This document shows positions 8,062-16,302 of a DNA stretch of 35,845 nt, piece by piece (position 1 is the stretch's first letter; the number at the start of each line of letters is the position of its first letter). Source of the stretch: a virus. The notes beneath the pieces were generated by a model. It worked only from the letters and a program-made list of their open reading frames with translations. It was not told the origin of the DNA and did not search any database. The stretch is taken from positions 1 through 35,845 of the IMG/VR virus record IMGVR_UViG_3300032289_000379; one strand, given 5' to 3'. A program made the position numbers and the translations under genes.

Positions 8062-9827
8062 ATAACTCCCCCACGCTCCATTACAAAGTCCGTTGATGCC
8101 CAATGCACTTCAATGCCTTGTGATGCAATACTTAAAACAATACCAGCAGCATAGCCTAAACCAGTAACGCCTTGCCATACCTTGCTGACGGTTAAACCAC
8201 CGCCACCCCAAACGCAATCATCCCAATCGGTTGCATCCCAAATTCCAAAATTGCCTGTAGGATTAAATGTCACCGTACCAAGCTGGTTTTGCACATCAAA
8301 GTCCACATTCACGCCAGCTAGAACAGTCGGAAAACCGTTATTAGTCAAGAATATAGGGCGAACCATTGTAAAACGCTTCTGTTGGCCACGGCTTTCAAAG
8401 TAGTTATAAGCCTGTTGCACATAACCTGTAATGTTTTCACCATCATCAGCAAAAGAGTCGTAATACTTGCCAATATAGCCGTTACCGCCAAAATAAAGCC
8501 TGTCGTTATGGATTTCAAAGCAAGAAGCGTTGATTCCTGTAAATTTAGCCCAAGACTTTGTAATGCTGTGCATAACATACTGCTCCCATCCAGTAGATGT
8601 AGGAATGTTAATTAGCAACATATTAGCTTCAGCCAAATAGTTAATCTGCCAACCAAATAATGCACTGTAATTGCTGGCAGCTTGGCTAATAGCGTAGTAA
8701 ATCTTGTCGGTTAGGTTTACTCTAGGGTCTAAACGGCTAGATTGCAAAGCAGAAGCTAAAGGTGTCAAACCGTCTTTGGTTAAAAGTAATAAATCGCCTG
8801 ACCACTTGAAAAAGCATCGTCTTGTGAATGTTTGACCTAATTGCCAAACGCCACGCAAAGCCCAATTGGTAGGGTCTGCTGGGTCTAAACCAGCGTAAAC
8901 CATGACTTCACCCATGTTGGTCACAAATACAGCGTAATCATCTACGCCTTGACCAGCATCTAATGTCCATGTACCCATTGCTTGCAAGAATCCACCCATG
9001 CGAGCAATACCGCCAAAGTTAATTTCACTAGCAGCACCAGCAATAGAATCAACAGGCAAATACCACACCTTCATCGTGTCTTTTTGCGTAAACCATAGGC
9101 GTTCTTTGTACAAGTTCACATTAATAAATGTTGAACTATCAGCACCTGTAATACCAACTGGTGTGTAAGTGCCTACAACCGTAGCATTAGCAGATGGGGC
9201 TGTAGCCATCGTGTAAGTGAAAACGGTAGGGCTTGTCACGGTTATCTTGTAAGTGCCGTTGTAGTTGCTTTCTGTAGCTCCTGTGATGACAACTTGGTTG
9301 CCTGTTACCAATCCATGAGCAGTAGCAGTCGTTAAGGTTGCTGTAAGGTTACCAGCACCACCCCTAGTAATAGTGCTGATTGTCTGACCAGTGCCAGTAG
9401 TGGCAATAGAGAACCAATATGTACCGTTATAAACCTGAACAGCATCTACACCGTTACAAGCCACTAAAAACTGACCACCAGCCGTTGAAATGTTTACATG
9501 CTGGAATCTGTCACTACCAAGCCCTGTAACTTGGCTTACAGGTGATGCCCCTGTAACATCGTAAATAACAGCATTAACGGCAGCAAATAGCTTTTGGCTT
9601 GTAGGGCCTGAATAGTTCATCAAGCTGTCAGCTTGGGCTGCTGGCAAGCCTGTGCAATGCTTTGTATAGCCTTTTCTAAGCGTTACATCGGATGGTGTTG
9701 GAAACCAGTTTTCTAGGGTAACAGCATCTAAAGGGTTCATCTCTGCCAATGAATCCCTTGCGTTCCAACCGCCTAAAGGGGCTGAAATTGAAGCTGTAAC
9801 CGCACTTCTTCGCTGAGGTACAGTCAT
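8058..9827 (-). CDS. Tail hub / packaged-DNA stabilisation protein (beta-propeller, gp10-like)
   Basis: The 589-residue protein has the hallmark opening of the podovirus head-closure/tail-needle-hub family (SAPLGGWNARDSLAEMNPLDAVTLENWFP), here split as APLGGWNARDS and ALTLENWFP-like elements. Blade-like repeats containing W and DY/YF motifs follow. At about residues 150-225 it carries an extra beta-sandwich with TAHGLVTGNQVVITG and NGTYKITVTSPTVFTY, similar to the E1-FCCH-like/Ig-like modules in other virion proteins. It attaches below the adaptor and holds packaged DNA in place. The assignment is good; the exact T7 gp12 versus P22 gp10 relationship is not resolvable by eye. Confidence 0.85.
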   Translation of the reverse strand: MTVPQRRSAVTASISAPLGGWNARDSLAEMNPLDAVTLENWFPTPSDVTLRKGYTKHCTGLPAAQADSLMNYSGPTSQKLFAAVNAVIYDVTGASPVSQVTGLGSDRFQHVNISTAGGQFLVACNGVDAVQVYNGTYWFSIATTGTGQTISTITRGGAGNLTATLTTATAHGLVTGNQVVITGATESNYNGTYKITVTSPTVFTYTMATAPSANATVVGTYTPVGITGADSSTFINVNLYKERLWFTQKDTMKVWYLPVDSIAGAASEINFGGIARMGGFLQAMGTWTLDAGQGVDDYAVFVTNMGEVMVYAGLDPADPTNWALRGVWQLGQTFTRRCFFKWSGDLLLLTKDGLTPLASALQSSRLDPRVNLTDKIYYAISQAASNYSALFGWQINYLAEANMLLINIPTSTGWEQYVMHSITKSWAKFTGINASCFEIHNDRLYFGGNGYIGKYYDSFADDGENITGYVQQAYNYFESRGQQKRFTMVRPIFLTNNGFPTVLAGVNVDFDVQNQLGTVTFNPTGNFGIWDATDWDDCVWGGGGLTVSKVWQGVTGLGYAAGIVLSIASQGIEVHWASTDFVMERGGVI

Positions 9828-9829
9828 AA

Positions 9830-10735
9830 TTAACTTCCGTAGCCAGTGTCAGGGATGTTTGCGTAACCAATAAGCACCTTGCTTGGGTAAGGAGCAAATG
9901 ATAAGTTAGGAGCACCTTTATCGTTAGATTTAGCAACGCTCAAATAACGCTGATAGTCCTGTGAAATAGCAGTTGTATCAAAGTTCTTGATTTGCAAGAA
10001 TTTAAGTTTTGTAAGCAATACAAGCACACGGTCATCAAGCAGTGATAAGTCTGTATCTGCTGTAAATGAGTTCTTTGGTGTGCCAGTTGAAGATTCAGCC
10101 CATGCTTTTGAGCGATACTCAAAGCCCAAATACTCTTGGGTGTTCATCATAGGCCATATTTGGAAATACTCACCCAAAATACGCCATCTAATGCGTGGGC
10201 CTGTTGAAATATAACCTGATTTAAGCCATTGCCATTGCTGTGCATCTTCAGGGCCTAGCATTTCCCAATGCTTAGTCTTATCCCATTGTGTGCGGTCTGT
10301 AACGACTTCATAATCAGCGGGTAAATCGTACTTTGTTTGACCAAAAGTAAAAGTAATGCCAACGCCTGTTTGCTCTAGGGGTTGATTTAGGGTAACTGTT
10401 GAGCCAACAACCGCTACAACATAGCAATCTTGTGGCACACCTGTGCCTGTAACCATCCATTTATTAGCAACAATACCTGTCGTATTTGCCACATTGGTGA
10501 TGTTGTATGAACCATCAACCGCATCGCCAGTAGTAGTAACCGCTTGGGTATAAAAGCGATATTCTTTTTGGATTATTCGCCAATCGTATTCTTTTATTAG
10601 CTCATATCCAGCAGCGTTCATTAATCCCAATAATTGCACAATCTCTTGCGAGGTATTACCAGCAACAAAAGTGGGTGATGCAAGACCAAGCTCGGTGGTC
10701 GTTTGTTGCATCAATTGAAGCATCGTAGATGACAT
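9830..10735 (-). CDS. Head-tail adaptor (gp4 / tail-tubular-protein-A-like) with inserted beta domain
   Basis: The 301-residue protein has the helical N-terminus typical of podovirus adaptors (MLQLMQQTTTELG, QEIVQLLGLMNAAGYELIKEYDW) and the conserved middle YDLPADYE with a following RTQWDK. It would join the portal to the tail hub. Residues 66-133 form an inserted beta-rich segment (DGSYNITNV, VTGTGVPQDCYVVAV, STVTLNQP) of the kind often found in fibre proteins. It is the first gene after an intergenic terminator and extended -10 promoter, with AAAGGAT as ribosome-binding site. Confidence 0.85.
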   Translation of the reverse strand: MSSTMLQLMQQTTTELGLASPTFVAGNTSQEIVQLLGLMNAAGYELIKEYDWRIIQKEYRFYTQAVTTTGDAVDGSYNITNVANTTGIVANKWMVTGTGVPQDCYVVAVVGSTVTLNQPLEQTGVGITFTFGQTKYDLPADYEVVTDRTQWDKTKHWEMLGPEDAQQWQWLKSGYISTGPRIRWRILGEYFQIWPMMNTQEYLGFEYRSKAWAESSTGTPKNSFTADTDLSLLDDRVLVLLTKLKFLQIKNFDTTAISQDYQRYLSVAKSNDKGAPNLSFAPYPSKVLIGYANIPDTGYGS

Positions 10736-10787
10736 GAGAAATCCTTTACTTTAGTGGTTTTCACCCTAAGTAATTAAGGTTTTCTTC

Positions 10788-10796
10788 ATTATAACA
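10788..10796 (-). promoter_or_regulatory. Extended -10 promoter for adaptor/tail operon
   Basis: On the minus strand the sequence TGTTATAAT is a perfect extended -10 element (TGn plus TATAAT). It lies about 50 bases before the ATG of the adaptor gene and directly after the terminator of the preceding gene. No good -35 is seen at 16-18 bases, which fits an extended -10 promoter. It would restart transcription of the genes from 10735 leftward. Confidence 0.65.
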
Positions 10797-10810
10797 ATTA
10801 CTGCACAAAA

Positions 10811-10833
10811 TAAAAGGGGGCGAACCCCCTTAT
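10811..10833 (-). terminator. Rho-independent terminator after 10834-11457
   Basis: On the minus strand a 7-bp perfect stem AAGGGGG / CCCCCTT closes a UUCG tetraloop (10814-10831) and is followed by UUAUUUU. It begins three bases after the stop codon of the gene ending at 10834. It separates the capsid unit from the adaptor/tail unit. Confidence 0.9.
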
Positions 10834-11457
10834 TTATTCTTCTACTTCTTCTTTTACCTTGCGTTTAGGTTTCTTTTCTGAAGCCATTAACAACAAAGCC
10901 TTCATTTGCTCTTGCATTTCTGCAATTTGTTTAGCAGTTTCAGCTTTGATTTGCTCATTTTGTGCTTTAAGTTCAGCAATTTCAGCTTCACGCTTGGCTT
11001 CTTCGGCAGAATCATTGGCTAGGTTCAAGAACGCTTTTGCCTTGTCACGCAATGAGTTAGGTGACATACCAGCAATCATGCCAATTCTTTGTAATTGACC
11101 ATCATTTGCATTGGCAATTAGTTCAACTGTAAAGAACTTTAATGCTCGCAATTCTTCGGCAGCACTAGCAGTTAATTGTGGCCATTCACCTACAGGTGTA
11201 CCAATAACTTGTTGCTGTCCAGCTTGTTTGTTTTGGAAGTGAGCCCATTGTCTTGGGAATCGTGCTTTATGGTCTTCTCTAGCAATTGTGTCAATTTGGG
11301 TCAATTGGTCGCTAGGAGTCATAATTTTGACATACACAACATCTTGAAATATTGGTCTGCCAGCTTCTTCAGAAGCAAAGTTTTGTTTTACAGGTTTGAT
11401 GTAGAACTCAGCGTACAGGTTCTCATCGCCATTACGGATGTCTGATTCAATAGCCAT
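10834..11457 (-). CDS. Conserved phage head-region protein with C-terminal coiled coil
   Basis: The 207-residue protein has a compact beta-rich N-terminal half (NLYAEFYIKPVKQNF, DVVYVKIM, REDHKARFPRQWAHF) and a long charged helix from about 150 to the end (EEAKREAEIAELKAQ...), finishing in a Lys/Glu tail. Homologous-looking proteins accompany major capsid genes in many podoviruses but have no assigned role. It lies between the capsid accessory gene and a terminator. Its ribosome-binding site AAGGAG overlaps a small inverted repeat. Confidence 0.72.
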   Translation of the reverse strand: MAIESDIRNGDENLYAEFYIKPVKQNFASEEAGRPIFQDVVYVKIMTPSDQLTQIDTIAREDHKARFPRQWAHFQNKQAGQQQVIGTPVGEWPQLTASAAEELRALKFFTVELIANANDGQLQRIGMIAGMSPNSLRDKAKAFLNLANDSAEEAKREAEIAELKAQNEQIKAETAKQIAEMQEQMKALLLMASEKKPKRKVKEEVEE

Positions 11458-11466
11458 TTAATACTC

Positions 11467-11482
11467 CTTAAGGGATTAAGGT
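11467..11482 (-). promoter_or_regulatory. Hairpin overlapping the ribosome-binding site of 10834-11457
   Basis: CCTTAA-TCCC-TTAAGG on the minus strand forms a 6-bp hairpin whose 3' arm contains most of the TTAAGGAG ribosome-binding site. It immediately follows the upstream terminator, so translation of read-through mRNA could be limited by this fold. Confidence 0.5.
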
Positions 11483-11490
11483 TGTTAAAA

Positions 11491-11523
11491 GAAAAAAGGG
11501 CAGTCCGTTAAGACCGCCCCTTT
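11491..11523 (-). terminator. Rho-independent terminator after capsid accessory gene
   Basis: On the minus strand AAAGGGGCGGTC pairs with GACTGCCCTTT around a TTAACG loop (one bulged G, one G-U pair), followed by a run of six T and further T residues. It stands 20 bases after the stop of the gene ending at 11543. No separate promoter fits between it and the next gene, so it is probably leaky and lowers expression of 10834-11457 relative to capsid. Confidence 0.85.
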
Positions 11524-11542
11524 AGTTTACTACTTAAGTTAC

Positions 11543-11839
11543 TTAAACGCTAGTAGCAGCGAACCATGCGTAAGCACCTGAAGCTACTGCAACGGCTGGA
11601 CTTAGATAAGTACCACCTGAAGCTGTAACAACGAATGTTGAAGCATTGATAGAGCAAGTAGCTGTAGAAGCTGTAATAGCTGCACCAGCAACACCTAGCA
11701 CATAGCGTTTGCCATCAGAGCCAAACACTTGTGAACCAGCTGGGCCGTTTACAGGTACATTTGTGCCAGCAGAGTTTGGATTTGTATTAACTACATCATC
11801 CAAGTTAATACCAGCGGTTGGGGTAATGTTATATGACAT
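11543..11839 (-). CDS. Candidate capsid decoration / head-stabilising protein
   Basis: The 98-residue protein is rich in Ala, Thr, Val and Gly with no charged clusters, and includes FGSDGKRYVLGVAGAAI and a final AYAWFAATSV. It directly follows the major capsid gene (35-base gap, AGGAG ribosome-binding site) and precedes a terminator, the usual place for an abundant decoration protein. No family was recognised, so the function is inferred from size, composition and position. Confidence 0.65.
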   Translation of the reverse strand: MSYNITPTAGINLDDVVNTNPNSAGTNVPVNGPAGSQVFGSDGKRYVLGVAGAAITASTATCSINASTFVVTASGGTYLSPAVAVASGAYAWFAATSV

Positions 11840-11874
11840 AATTTTCTCCTAAAAGTTAATGGATGTGACCGCTA

Positions 11875-12870
11875 TTAAGCAATCAACACGCCTTGCAAGA
11901 AGCTGTTAGAACAAGTCAAGTTACCAGCCCAACCGTATAACTTCACGATTGCATCTTGGTTAATCGCTTGGCGTTCACCACCGATAGGTACAAAGTTACG
12001 CTCTTTGTGTGGGCGTAAGAAGATGTAGTTTGTGTTCAAGAAGAACATGTGGTTAGCTGTACAAGCATTACCAACACCACCGTCTAACACCACATCAGCA
12101 GATGTACCACCACCGTAGAACTTCAATGATGCGAAACCACCAGCAGCTGATTCTTCGCTAGTAATACGCTGAATAGCTTGTAGTGACTGAACATACAATG
12201 AATAGTAGTTGTTGTCTGCAACGATAAGGTCAGCTTTGTCGTTACCACGAACCAATTGGATAGCCAATGAAGTCATGTATTTCTGAATGGTTGTGCTAGA
12301 AACTGCTGCACCACCATCGGCTACACCAGCGTACTTCTTAGACTGCCAAAAAGTCCAGTTTGCACGATTGATACCACCGTATGTGCCTGAAGTAGGAGCA
12401 TCAGGTACGGCAGCAGCCAAACCAGTAATGTTCTTACCACCGTTACCAGTACCGTCACCATAGATGTCAGAACCAATACGGTTTAATAGGCGAGCTTCAG
12501 AAACTTGCATACGACCATCTAAAAGGTCAATGATTGCTTCTTTGCTTGAGTTTTGCAACATTTCAAGACCTGACATTGTTACTGAGTCAGCATACTGAGT
12601 GATGCTGAACTGAGCAGCAGAAATAGGGCTGTCAGGAGTAATGTTAAGAACTTCGTAACCTGAGTAAGAGTTAGCGTTGTTCGTGTTAGGGTCGTTATAC
12701 ATGATTTCTTCCAAAATCACATTACCGCCTGAGAATGGGCGTACATTGCCCTTAGACTTCAAACGCTTCAATAACGCATTGTTGTTTGTTAAGTTGTCTG
12801 CCAATTCACCGCTACGGCTTTGGATTGTTGTAGCGATAATATCGGTAATAGCTGAGTTAGCGAATGCCAT
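11875..12870 (-). CDS. Major capsid protein
   Basis: The 331-residue protein matches the general pattern of podovirus major capsid proteins of this length. The helical N-terminus contains TIQSRSGELADNL. GGNVILEEIMYN and QFSITQYADSVTMSGLEM follow, and near the C-terminus come RPHKERNFVPIGG and QDAIVKLYGWAGNLTCSN. It lies directly after the scaffold gene and before a decoration-like gene, the standard head-gene order. A strong AAGGAAA ribosome-binding site precedes the ATG. It would assemble the icosahedral shell with the HK97 fold (family knowledge). Confidence 0.92.
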   Translation of the reverse strand: MAFANSAITDIIATTIQSRSGELADNLTNNNALLKRLKSKGNVRPFSGGNVILEEIMYNDPNTNNANSYSGYEVLNITPDSPISAAQFSITQYADSVTMSGLEMLQNSSKEAIIDLLDGRMQVSEARLLNRIGSDIYGDGTGNGGKNITGLAAAVPDAPTSGTYGGINRANWTFWQSKKYAGVADGGAAVSSTTIQKYMTSLAIQLVRGNDKADLIVADNNYYSLYVQSLQAIQRITSEESAAGGFASLKFYGGGTSADVVLDGGVGNACTANHMFFLNTNYIFLRPHKERNFVPIGGERQAINQDAIVKLYGWAGNLTCSNSFLQGVLIA

Positions 12871-12892
12871 GATATTTCCTTAATTTAGTTTA

Positions 12893-13954
12893 TTAAACAC
12901 GACTGCCTAGTTCGCCCATTTGTTCGGCTAATATAGACCGTCTATCCTTTTTGTCTGCTGAACCAGCCTGAGTGTTAGGTGTAACGCTCTTAGGACTAAC
13001 CGCAGCAGCTTTGGCTTTCGCTACTCGTTGTGCTTGATTTGATTGGTTTGTAGCCTGTTTCAGAAGTTTATTCTGTTCGGTCTGCCAAACTTCATCATTC
13101 AAACGCACAGCTTTTGCATAAGCCGTTTCAAGGTCGTTTGCCAAACCATTCTCAAGTAATTGAGCCATTTGTTCACGCACCACCTCAAAATGCGGATGTT
13201 TGTCCGCATCACTACTAAATCTTTGAATCTCGTTCATAAGAACGGATTGCTCCTGTTGTTCTCTCCAACTAGAAACTTGTTGAACTTGTTGGTTCAAATA
13301 GTCTATTTGTTGTTTTAACGCAACAGATTGTGGGTCTTGATACTGTGTTGTATTTTCGCCACTGTAAGCTGAGTTTAAATCAATTCCGTAATCTTGTGCA
13401 AGTTTGTTGAATAATTCTACTTTTTGATTGTATGGTGCTTGCGACAAAATCATGTGGGCACGACCCAAGTTATTAATCCAAGCTGCTGGGTGAATGCCAT
13501 TCTTCTGCAATTCAGGCACAAACGGACTAATGGCTTCAGTCAAAGCCCTAGCATTGTCAGCTTCAGCTTTGTAAGCAGAAACACCCTTCTTGTACTCGGT
13601 TTCACGCTGAGTTGAGTATTCCAACATCTTGCGAGCTTCATCTTGGGTCAGGTTTTCACCTTTGTCTAGCTTATCCCATAATGGTAGGTATTCTTTTTTC
13701 CATGTGGTAGGTCTGGCCACCTTTGGGGTGTACTCTACCTCGGCAGCTTGCTCAGGTTCAGCTTCAGTTTCTTCTTCAACAGCTGGAGCTTCAGCTTCTG
13801 GTTCTTCTTCTTGTTTAGAAGCGAACTGTCCTTTTTCGTTGCGTATTGGGTCATCATCTACCTCAATCTCTCGTTCTTCAGGTGCTTCCAATGTGCCATC
13901 TTCAGCTTGTTCCATTGCTGCCATTAACATTTCTCTGCGGTCTTGTTCTGCCAT
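12893..13954 (-). CDS. Scaffolding protein
   Basis: The 353-residue protein has an acidic, disordered N-terminal region (EEREIEVDDDP; EEEPEAEAPAVEEETEAEPE) containing the widespread NEKGQFASK motif. A Gln-rich coiled-coil middle follows (LKQQIDYLNQQVQQVSSW), then a basic C-terminus (AQRVAKAKAAAVSPKS) that would bind coat protein. Composition, length and position immediately before the capsid gene fit a podovirus scaffold, which guides procapsid assembly and then exits. The ATG at 13954 is chosen because GGAG lies six bases upstream; the longer reading would use TTG at 13966. Confidence 0.88.
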   Translation of the reverse strand: MAEQDRREMLMAAMEQAEDGTLEAPEEREIEVDDDPIRNEKGQFASKQEEEPEAEAPAVEEETEAEPEQAAEVEYTPKVARPTTWKKEYLPLWDKLDKGENLTQDEARKMLEYSTQRETEYKKGVSAYKAEADNARALTEAISPFVPELQKNGIHPAAWINNLGRAHMILSQAPYNQKVELFNKLAQDYGIDLNSAYSGENTTQYQDPQSVALKQQIDYLNQQVQQVSSWREQQEQSVLMNEIQRFSSDADKHPHFEVVREQMAQLLENGLANDLETAYAKAVRLNDEVWQTEQNKLLKQATNQSNQAQRVAKAKAAAVSPKSVTPNTQAGSADKKDRRSILAEQMGELGSRV

Positions 13955-13975
13955 GTTGCTCTCCAAGTTGTCGGA

Positions 13976-14344
13976 TTATCGGTATCTAAGCTTTTCATAC
14001 GCTATTTCAGCGATGCGTTGCTTTAGTTTAGGGTCTTGCTTTGGTGTTGCGTTGCTCATCTTTTCGTTGCCAACCTCAATACAACCGTGTTGTTTAAGGT
14101 GTGACCTATGTTTGCTACGGCTTTCAATGTATGTGCCATCAATTTGGCTGATATAGCCCTGAATGTCTGACTGAATCATGGGTGCTTCACGCTTTGTCAT
14201 TTCTTGCTTAAGTTTCCATGCTTCTTCGGCTTCAGGTGTGCCTAAAGTGTAGTTCCAATGCAACAAATACTTATCTTTTTCAGATAATTTGCTGTCATCT
14301 CTTGGTTCGTATTCGCTTTTGCATAGTGGGCAAATATGTTTCAT
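13976..14344 (-). CDS. Conserved phage protein with N-terminal CPxC knuckle
   Basis: The 122-residue protein opens with HICPLCKSEYEPR, a single zinc-knuckle half (C5, C8). Its middle contains MIQSDIQGYISQIDG and SRSKHRSHLKQHGCIEVGNE-like residues (about 56-92), a pattern repeated in many podovirus genomes next to head genes. H85 and C87 could complete a metal site. Function is unknown; DNA binding or head assembly is possible. It starts in a TAATG overlap with the glycosyltransferase stop. Confidence 0.7.
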   Translation of the reverse strand: MKHICPLCKSEYEPRDDSKLSEKDKYLLHWNYTLGTPEAEEAWKLKQEMTKREAPMIQSDIQGYISQIDGTYIESRSKHRSHLKQHGCIEVGNEKMSNATPKQDPKLKQRIAEIAYEKLRYR

Positions 14345-15168
14345 TACATCCTCGCTATTAGTTCAGGTACTTTGTGATATTCGTCAGGTCGTAAGCAAAC
14401 AACGGAGTCATACCATCTAGCATTTTTCCATCGCCAGCATACAAATTCTTCTTTTGGCAACAAAACAATGGTTTTAACGCCCAAAGCACCAGCTAAATGG
14501 GCAGTTCCTGTATCAACTGTGACCACACCCTTCATAGCTTTCATGTGTTTGGCGGTAATTGACCAATCTTTCTTCCAACCATCATTGGGTAGGGGTCTAA
14601 AAAAGCCGTCACTCTCAGGATTTAGTGAATAAACATCGTCACCAACCAAGCTTTCCATGTGTTCTACAGAAATTGACTTAATCCATTGCAGATTTCCCTT
14701 GCTGGCAGCCCAATTCACGCCTACTTTCTTGGGAATATTGCTTGGTTCTGCTTCAAAGTAGCCCTCTGAGCCAACAACCTTGGCGTTACTAACAGGAAAT
14801 AATGCTTTGGCATAAGGCATGGCACAGTCAATGTAGTACGGTAATGACATTGAGCCAATCCATAGGTCACATTCATGGGCTGGGCCTTCTTCAGTCAAGT
14901 TAGTTATTTGGTCAATGCACTCCATCTGACCTAAAACTTGCATCAATGCTGGCACACACAACACTACGACCTTTTCAGCACCCATGACTTTAAGTGCTGG
15001 CAAGAATCTAGCGTATTGGAATATGTCACCAAAACCTTGCTCCATTTGAACCACAATGGATTTGCCAATCAATGACTCACCTTGCCATGTTTTAGGGGCT
15101 ACAGGTAGTCTTGCGTATGGCAGTTGTTGATTTGTCAGAATGGCTGGATGCCATCGGTACTCAAACAA
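14344..15168 (-). CDS. Glycosyltransferase (GT9/TPR-linked type), 5' end unusual
   Basis: The 274-residue reading starts at a TTG with no ribosome-binding site. It shows the features of the TPR-linked glycosyltransferases related to family 9: VQMEQGFGDIFQYARFLP (about 40-57) and the nucleotide-sugar motif VTVDTGTAHLAGALG (about 216-230). The frame stays open for 31 further codons upstream. These encode a TPR-like helix pair (AEYKKAYDHLHAGRYAAGF, then RLFEYRW) that normally belongs to this family, but there is no ATG, GTG or TTG there. An ATT at 15252, six bases after AGGA, is a candidate start. It probably glycosylates a virion or host-surface component. Confidence 0.82.
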   Translation of the reverse strand: MFEYRWHPAILTNQQLPYARLPVAPKTWQGESLIGKSIVVQMEQGFGDIFQYARFLPALKVMGAEKVVVLCVPALMQVLGQMECIDQITNLTEEGPAHECDLWIGSMSLPYYIDCAMPYAKALFPVSNAKVVGSEGYFEAEPSNIPKKVGVNWAASKGNLQWIKSISVEHMESLVGDDVYSLNPESDGFFRPLPNDGWKKDWSITAKHMKAMKGVVTVDTGTAHLAGALGVKTIVLLPKEEFVCWRWKNARWYDSVVCLRPDEYHKVPELIARM

Positions 15169-15236
15169 CCTAAAGCCAGCAGCATATCTGCCAGCGTGTA
15201 GGTGGTCATAAGCCTTTTTGTACTCTGCGTGGGGAT

Positions 15237-15767
15237 TTAAATTAGTAGTAATAATGCTTCCTCATCATCTCGTTCAGCAGCCATTTGAGCTTCGTGAATC
15301 GCTAACAAGGCTTGTGCCTGTGCTACCTGATTCCGTAACTCAACCGTTTTCAGCAGTTGTTCACGCTGGCGTTGAAGATTGATAATGGTCGCATTGAGTT
15401 TCTTTGTGTCAATTGACGGTTTATCAATCTTAACTTCTGAAACGGATTCTACTTTAGTTACTTTAACTTGTGTAGGGTCTACTAAGTCCCTGATTTGTTG
15501 CTTGCGTAAGTATTGCTTATCTAGTCTTGCTTGAATCTTTGCAGCTTCAGCTTGAGCTAGCTTCTTCTGTAGCTTCTTAAAGCGTTTGTATTCGTCTTTA
15601 GTAAAGCCGTCATGTGTATCTGTTTCAGGTGTTGGCGTTGGGCCACCTGATACCGTACCAATCAAATCGCATAAATCGTTTTGGTCTACAACATAAATAG
15701 CTCCAGTAACAGGGTCTACTTGAAACCCTGAGTTCTGAAACGCATTAGATTGAAACGCTGTGGTCAT
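15237..15767 (-). CDS. Phage structural-region protein with FQ repeats and coiled coil
   Basis: The 176-residue protein begins with the FQ-repeat AFQSNAFQNSGFQV, a signature common in virion-associated proteins. It continues with a GPTPTPETDT linker and two charged coiled-coil stretches (about 55-90 and 123-168). The end is a run of Leu (EEALLLLI). No enzymatic motif is seen. It starts in a TAATG overlap with the upstream gene, and its last 16 bases overlap the extended frame of the glycosyltransferase. Confidence 0.7.
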   Translation of the reverse strand: MTTAFQSNAFQNSGFQVDPVTGAIYVVDQNDLCDLIGTVSGGPTPTPETDTHDGFTKDEYKRFKKLQKKLAQAEAAKIQARLDKQYLRKQQIRDLVDPTQVKVTKVESVSEVKIDKPSIDTKKLNATIINLQRQREQLLKTVELRNQVAQAQALLAIHEAQMAAERDDEEALLLLI

Positions 15768-16300
15768 TACTTACTTGGGAAAGATAAATCCAAGCCAGCC
15801 AATTCCTCAACAGTTGTAACGGCAATGATTGATGCTTCTAATTCATCAGCTTTAGCCACTACTGATGCTCTGTAAGATGCTGTCGCTGTAGGGATAGCAA
15901 CATCTCTTTCAGCTTTGCGAGTTACCATCCAATCAGTTTGAGCTAGGATAGAGCCAGCAGTCTGTTTAACTTGAGCAATGAAGTTAGACTTCAAGCCTTT
16001 AGTTACCAATCGTTCTGTTGTATCTACCATTGATTCTGTAGTTGGGTCGTAAACTTTAACATACATAGGGTTGCCATCTTGGTCTACTTCTTCTTTATCT
16101 TCCAAAGCCTTTGGTAAGTCTTTAGACCAATAGAAACGATTGTCAAAGTTCATATCAATATCAGCTTCCCATACCAAGCCGATAGCAGACTTTTCTTCTT
16201 CAGTTGCTAGGCGAATCCAATTTGCTGGTCGTTGCACACCATCTTCAGTAGTGAATGGTGTATCTAGTGGAATTGTTTTATTTCCGATTTTGTAAGGCAT
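15767..16300 (-). CDS. Tail fibre assembly / chaperone-like protein
   Basis: The 177-residue protein has an N-terminal beta region (IPLDTPFTTEDGVQRPANWIRLAT) and a C-terminal helical part (ILAQTDWMVTRKAERDVAIP, ASYRASVVAKADELEASI). The latter closely resembles the C-terminal domain of phage tail-fibre assembly chaperones (DUF4376/Phage tail assembly chaperone pattern). It follows the fibre genes, interrupted only by a mobile endonuclease gene. It has a strong AGGAG ribosome-binding site. It would help fold or trimerise one of the fibres. Confidence 0.75.
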   Translation of the reverse strand: MPYKIGNKTIPLDTPFTTEDGVQRPANWIRLATEEEKSAIGLVWEADIDMNFDNRFYWSKDLPKALEDKEEVDQDGNPMYVKVYDPTTESMVDTTERLVTKGLKSNFIAQVKQTAGSILAQTDWMVTRKAERDVAIPTATASYRASVVAKADELEASIIAVTTVEELAGLDLSFPSK

Positions 16301-16302
16301 TT

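Noticed and set aside
8062-8103. Longer N-terminus for the GNAT-like protein
   Set aside because: It would need a TTG inside the tail-hub gene without a ribosome-binding site, whereas the TTG at 8061 has GGGGGAG and a stop/start overlap.
13629-14156. 175-codon open frame on the plus strand over the scaffold gene
   Set aside because: It is Ser-rich mirror coding of the acidic scaffold region, has no ribosome-binding site or neighbours, and the minus-strand gene is well supported.
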